From NCBI GenBank assembly GCA_949987565.1, contig OX465119.1, positions 11,313,441 through 11,377,440 on the forward strand: a stretch of 64,000 bases of DNA, given 5' to 3'. Below the pieces are notes generated by a model. The model saw nothing but the letters and a program-made list of their open reading frames with translations. It searched no databases and was not told the origin of the DNA. Source of the DNA: Luidia sarsii. Its lineage: Eukaryota > Echinodermata > Asteroidea > Paxillosida > Luidiidae. Position numbers and translations under genes: made by a program. How positions within the stretch are numbered: the first letter of the stretch is position 1; the number at the start of each line of letters is the position of its first letter. This document shows positions 58,500 through 64,000 of this stretch, piece after piece.

Positions 58500-59400
58500 A
58501 CCGGCACGCTAGCAATTGCTGGGGTAAATGTCAGCACGTCTTGACGACAAGTGTCGCGAGGTAGCGACAGGGGACGCGTCGCTGCAACCGATTTCACAGC
58601 GTCTTCATGGACGAATGCACCGCCACGACAATTTGACGCGCTGTCATCGTGAATGTCGCATTGTCGTGGCACATACATCGACACGATAAGCGTCGCATTG
58701 ACGTGACAAAATGGCACACTTTGCACAAATTTCGTATTGACGTGGCGCACGACGACATCGACACGTATGATGGACCACTGTCGTGACAAATGTCACTTTG
58801 AATAACGACCACATGGACCTTGACACCGTAAATGACACTAACTGGTAGGTCAGACATCCATGACAAAATGCAACACTGGCATGACAAATGTTACACTGCC
58901 ATGACAAACGACAATTTGTCTGAAAACCTGGCACATTGCCGTGACACAATGACAGCACCGCCAGGACAAATTGTAAAAACAAAGTGCACCTCATGCACTT
59001 CTGCAATGGCACATATTTTGTCCCAGAATCATGAACACTTGAGGCATCTACTGTACTACATGCACATGAAATACTGTAGCTAAAGCACATGTGGCATAGT
59101 GATCACTTGAGCAAAAGTCGGATGAGGTGCATGAAGTGCTTCATGTACAAGAACATCTCTCTATTTATTGTACCTCAAGCACATGGAGTGAAAGTGAGCA
59201 TCACCTCGTGCGCATGTATCGTGCACTATTGCCTCAACATACTTCATCCATGTGCATGATGTGAGCACCGTTTTACTCTCCGACACTGACACGGAACAAG
59301 TGGCACTGTCGCACTGTCATGGCACTCCACGACAACTTTCAAATTGTCGTGACAACTGCCACACTCACATTCATAAGAAGGGGGATAGTTCCCTCTGTGT
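58500..59400. repeat. Degenerate array of TGACAAATGTC-like words
   Basis: Recurring words TGTCGTGACAA, TGCCATGACAAA and CATTGTCGTGGCAC at irregular 20-35 bp spacing, then GCACATG/GTGCATGA words at 59.06-59.28 kb. It looks like an old, decayed satellite. Confidence 0.5.
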
Positions 59401-59869
59401 GAGATGGGGCAAGTCAGGAAAGATACACCGTCCCATTCACAACCAATCATCGCCTACATGATCATCATCTTTCAAATGATTACGCAGCGGTTCAGTTGAC
59501 CGATATATCGCTCGAGTTCCGAGCGCGTATCCCACAAAATCCTTCCCCGTGAAATTCCGCCAATGAAATGTCAGCTCATATATCCTCTGCTCGGGGGGAG
59601 GGGGGGGTATGATAATATGCGTCAAGGGGGGGGGGGGTTGACAGGAAGCTCGTATACGAATTTGTCAATGAAACAGATGGATTTGCGAAGGGTAAGGACG
59701 CATTATGACCCCCTGTTCGTGACAATGTTATGCGTGTGGATTTAATCAGCCGCGTTACCTCATATTTCGAGCCTGTGCCTTTTCATTTCTCTTAATGCAA
59801 GTTCGACAAGAACAAGGCTATAAAGCCACTCTGATTAAGGGCTAAGGAAAGAAGGAGATAGGGAGGGAC

Positions 59870-60097
59870 TCAGGAAGGCTGGAGATAGGAATTCCTCTTG
59901 AAACGGGCAAGTTCGTAGGCTGTTGGAAAACATGAACCAGGAAGGGAATTCCAGAGAGAGGCAGACTGAGGGGAGAAGCTGTTCTGATACCTCTTTGTTC
60001 TACACCTTGGGATAGATAGAGTGTATGGGTGAGAGGAGGCAAACAGCCTGGTTGCTCGCTGAAATGTCCTGACTGGGGGGACCAGGTCAACCGACTA
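59870..60097 (-). pseudogene. Relic of a non-LTR retrotransposon ORF2 C-terminus
   Basis: The minus-strand frame has the order seen at the very end of many LINE-type reverse transcriptase proteins: LVPPVRTFQRATRLFA, then RTKRYQNSF followed by SLWNSLP, then a stop at 59870. An in-frame TAG at 60095 and loss of homology upstream show that only about 70 residues remain. No catalytic part is present. Confidence 0.5.
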
Positions 60098-61380
60098 GAG
60101 TAACTCCTTCAATGGAAGTATTTGTAGAGCGGACTCAGGGTGATCACCGTCCAGCTGTGGGCGAAACTTGGACGATGGGCTACATGAGTGGAGTGCTGTG
60201 TCTCTGGGAGGGGTTCGAATCCTGGAATCGCCAGAAATGTCAGAAGAGGAAGACAACTGGCTCATGGGCAAAGCTACAAAACTCGGCAAACGTTCATAGG
60301 TTGGATTGGAACCCAGAAGGATTGCTTTACACTCCACATCTCGTGCCGTCCCCTGTCGGCGCTGTACTCGAGGGGAACAAGTCCCCCCGCTTTTCAGAAA
60401 ACAGTAACTGTTCGTTTTTCCCAAATGATTTATAGACAAGTCGTGTCCTTAATTACATTCGTGACAAGACCGGACGCAGTGAGACGATGTGTATCGATTG
60501 GTGTATGTGACGACTCTGGCGGGGTTTTTTTCCCGTCTATAATAGTATGCATTGAAGAGAAGTCCGCAGAAGCAGTAGTGTTAGTATCTCGATCGCAATT
60601 TGCTATCTTTCTACGTTTAGATTATTTTGGTCAAATCCGTGTGACGTAAAAAGCACGCTCACTATTAATACACACAACACGCGGAGTTGCGATACGACTA
60701 TTATTGAAATGTGCGGCAGATACAATAGACGCGTCCTCCGCTTGGTGCAAAATTAACATGTGCATACATTCGACATTGATCGCTCAGCCAGATGTCAAAA
60801 TGGCATCAATATTAATATTATTTACATAATAGTCTGGTGCTAACTGTGTGTCTATTGTGTGGGACTACCACCGTCACCCTCCCTTCCTCCCACGGACAAC
60901 ATCGGGGGCAGATAGAGGAGGCAGGCGACGGCATCGCCGCATTAAATAGTTCACCGGCAAATCGCGGTGATACTTTCCGCTCGCTTGCTGTACGTGATCG
61001 CGATGCCATTTCGCCCTTGATTTTGTTTCCTTAACTGAACATTTCGGCACATTCTGCAAGGCGAAAAAACAACAACATGACAAATCGAGTCAGGTGACCC
61101 CAGGCTAGATAATTATATAAAATATGGCGGTAGACGGTTAGTGGTAAGGTGTCTGTGGATTGTGTGCAGCGTTCACAGACAAACAGGTGTACTACGATTG
61201 CATAATACATGTATTTCCATAGTGGAAAGCCTAAAACTATAACTGCATGTACTACAGCACATGCGTGAATTGACATCCACGCTAGACTAGCGCTAAGCGT
61301 TTCTGATTTCAAACTGAGCGAGAGGCTATGAGCAGCTCACCTGTAAGACATCAATCAAACAATACAGCACAACGCTAAAT
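60098..61380. other. Unassigned sequence, no gene recognised
   Basis: Short frames on both strands without recognisable motifs. No tandem array. Ends in a (TAA)n/A-rich stretch at 61.40 kb. Confidence 0.4.
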
Positions 61381-61499
61381 CCAACCGAACAAAACAAATA
61401 ATAATAATAATAATAAAAAAATTAAAAAATTAAAAAACCACAACAAACTATTATCTGAACGAACCATACCGGTACACGACTAAACCTAAGAGAACCGAA

Positions 61500-62735
61500 C
61501 CAAAAACAGACCAGACTACACGAGTCCAAACCAGACCAAACCAAACCAGACCAGACCAGACCAGTCCACACCAGACCAGACCAAATCACATCAAACCAAA
61601 CTAGACCAGTTCAAACCAGACCAGACCAAATCACATCAAACCAAACTAGACCAGTTCAAACCAGACCAGACCAAATCACAAATCAAACTAGACCAGACCA
61701 GTCCAAACCAGACCAGACCAGGCCAAATGAAAAATCACACCAAACCAAACAATCAGACCAGTCCAAACCAGACCAGACCAGACCAATCCGCACCAAACCA
61801 AACCAAACCAAACCAAACCAAACCAAATCAGTCCAAACCAGGCCAAACCAGACCAGAGCAAACCAAACCAAATCAAACCAGACCAGACCGGTCCAAACTA
61901 GACCAGACCAAATCACACAAATGTATATACACAAGACCAGTCCAAACCAGACCAGACCAACTCACACCAAACCAAACCAAACCGGTCCAAACCAGACCAG
62001 ACCAAACCAAACCAGACCAGACCAGTCCAAACCAGACCAGACCAAACCAAACCCGACCAGACAGTCCAAACCAGACCAGACCAAACCAGACCAGACCAAA
62101 CCAGACCAGACCAAACCAAACCCGACCAGACCAGTCCAAACCAGACCAGACCAAACAAAACAAAACAAAACCACACCATATCAGACCAAACCAAACCAGA
62201 CCATACATACCAAACCAAACCAAACCAGACCAGACCAGACCAGACCAGACCAGACCAGACCAGACCAGACCAGACCAGACCAGACCAGACCAGACCAGAC
62301 CAGACCAGACCAGACCAGACCACACCAAACCATACCAAACCAAACCAAACCAAACCAAACCAAACCAAACCAAACCAAACCAAACCAAACCAAACCAAAC
62401 CAAACCAAACCAAACCAAACCAAACCAAACCAAACCAAACCAAACCAAACCAAACCAAACCAAACCAAACCGAACCAAACCAAACCAAACCAAGCAAAAC
62501 CACACCAAACCAAACCAAACCAAACCAGACCAAACCAAACCAGACCAAATCAATCAGACCCAACCACAACTAACCAAACCAAACCGAACCGAACCAAACC
62601 AAACCAAACCAAGCAAAACCACACCAAACCAAACCACACCAAACCAAACCACACCAAACCAAACCATACCAAACCAAACCAGACCGAACCAGACCAAATC
62701 AATCAGACCCAACCACAACAAACCAGCCCGACTGA
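61500..62735 (+). repeat. Pentanucleotide satellite (CCAAA/CCAGA)n
   Basis: More than 1.2 kb of 5-bp units. A pure CCAGA block (about 62225-62320) is followed by a pure CCAAA block (about 62336-62470), and both are mixed elsewhere with CCAGT, CCACA and CCGAA. Stop-free frames of several hundred codons are by-products. Confidence 0.97.
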
Positions 62736-63590
62736 CAGGCCCGGGTGAGAGTCATTAATCAGGAAGTGTCCGAGTCGTTTAGGCGAATAACGCTGATTTA
62801 AACGCCAGGTACGTAGGGAGAGAAGGGAGAGCTACACACACACAGATAAACGGCTGTTCGGAGACTAGCTACACAGTGGGTTGGATGCAAGGAATAGGGA
62901 CTGAGTTCCTTCGTCATTTTTTTTGCGGGGGATGGGGAAAGGACAAGACGTTCTGGAGACGGCCCATTGGATTCCCATTCAAGCGAGCCAGAGAGATAGC
63001 CAAACCGACAAGATAAGATATAACATAAATCAAATCAAGTAAAATAAGATGGAATTTAATTTTAGAAAATAAAACAAGAGACCGATGACACACAGTAAAA
63101 TATAATAATCAAAATGAAATGAATTCAAGTGAAAATGAATTCTAAAAAATTAAGTACATAGTGATAATTAAATAAAAGAGATAAATGAAATAAAATACAG
63201 CAAACGAAGATAAAATCAGAAATACCTGTGATAAAATTAACTGACATAAAAATGATATACGAAAATGTTGCAAACTGCTTACTGACTAAAATTACCAAAA
63301 TGCAAATCTTAAAATTTAGTGGGCCTGACGTTTCGATCCTAGCAGGACCTTTCTCAAAGGAAGAGTGCCAATCAATTGAAATGATAGAGGATGATGCAAT
63401 TCCGTAAAATGAATTGTTAGGAGAATTGTTAGGCCGAAAATGGCGAGCACCTACCCGTTGGCAAATGAAAGGATCTTCTCGGCTCAAACCCCGGCACCTT
63501 CATGCGAGCATCTTTTGTCTGGTCGTCCTTTCCCGAGGAATTCACCGGGATGTAGCCTGCTCGGCCTAGGTCCGGAATCGTGGTCTATGG
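62736..63590. other. Sequence between two satellites, including a GACGTTTCGA-family end
   Basis: AT-rich with AAATAAAA-type runs (63.0-63.25 kb). The GACGTTTCGA-family element piece at about 63267-63370 retains TTGCAAACTGCTTACTGACT and GACGTTTCGATCCTAGCAGG. No gene recognised. Confidence 0.5.
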
Positions 63591-63594
63591 CCCG

Positions 63595-63771
63595 CCCTCT
63601 CCCTGCCTGCCTGCCTCCCTCCCTGCCTGCCTGCCTGTTCTGGCCGCCTGCCTGCCTGCCTGCCTGCCTGCCTGCCCTGCCCTGTCCTGCCCTGCCCTGC
63701 CCTGCCCTGCCCTGCCCTGCCCTGCCCTGCCCTGCCCTGCCCTGCCCTGCCCTGCCCTGCCCTGCCCTGCC

Positions 63772-63807
<36 letters not shown>

Positions 63808-64000
63808 CCCTGCCTGCCTACCCTGCCCTGCCCTGCCTGCCCTGCTTGCCCTGCCTGCCTGCCTGCCCTGCCTGCCCTGCCTGCCCTACCCTGCCCTGCC
63901 TACCTTGCCTGTCCTGCCCTGCCTGCCTGTCCTGCCCTGCCCTGCCTGCCTTGCCTGCCTGCCTACCTGCCTGCCTTCCTGCCTGCCCGCCCTGCCTTGC
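63595..64000 (+). repeat. (CCTGC)n/(CCTG)n array running off the window
   Basis: Blocks of CCTGCCTG alternate with a pure CCTGC/CCTGC block at about 63673-63780 and a mixed block to the window end. The array continues beyond the window. Confidence 0.95.

Noticed and set aside
61727..62758. 343-aa ORF of repeating NQTKP and TRPDQ residues
   Set aside because: By-product of the stop-free 5-bp satellite. All frames and both strands are open.

Overview
The window is intron-rich animal DNA with spliced genes, long introns, MITE-like foldbacks, a tRNA-derived SINE and many tandem arrays. No bacterial signals were seen. The protein families present (animal-type carotenoid oxygenase, an RZ-type RGS protein, a THAP domain) and the repeat style fit a marine invertebrate deuterostome. 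An echinoderm is my best guess, but the sequence alone does not prove it.

Left half (1-35,408): a head-to-tail tandem segmental duplication with a unit of about 14.4-14.7 kb. Each unit carries one 10-coding-exon carotenoid cleavage oxygenase gene of the BCO1/RPE65 family, closest by motif to beta,beta-carotene 15,15'-dioxygenase, followed by about 6 kb of spacer. Copy 1 is cut by the window edge (exons 4-10). Copies 2 and 3 are complete: every intron has GT-AG ends with compatible phases, total lengths are multiples of three, and the four iron-binding histidines and key second-shell glutamates are present. The copies are nearly identical base for base except in tandem repeats, including an 18-bp minisatellite inside coding exon 5 (10, 21 and 9 units). 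Predicted proteins are 659 aa (copy 2) and 586 aa (copy 3). Near-identity ends abruptly about 95 bp after the copy 3 stop codon. Beyond that point the 3' flank is still recognisably related but much more diverged.

Middle (36-45 kb): a THAP-type zinc-finger first exon or fragment at 36.4 kb, two short-period tandem arrays (22 bp near 38 kb, 15 bp near 43.5 kb), and a stretch unusually rich in perfect CRE palindromes (TGACGTCA).

Right half (45.3-52.1 kb, minus strand): a complete five-coding-exon RGS gene of the RZ subfamily (RGS17/RGS20-like, 214 aa) with an N-terminal cysteine string. Its introns hold an 84-bp satellite, an 82-bp satellite, foldbacks and a SINE. A homopurine/homopyrimidine tract of about 900 bp lies directly upstream of its first coding exon.

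Remainder (53-64 kb): no gene recognised. It contains purine-rich 9-mer arrays, pentanucleotide CCAAA/CCAGA and CCTGC arrays, two CpG-rich patches, MITE-like elements and a short relic of a non-LTR retrotransposon. The carotenoid oxygenases (retinoid/carotenoid metabolism) and the RGS protein (G-protein signalling) show no evident functional link beyond adjacency.
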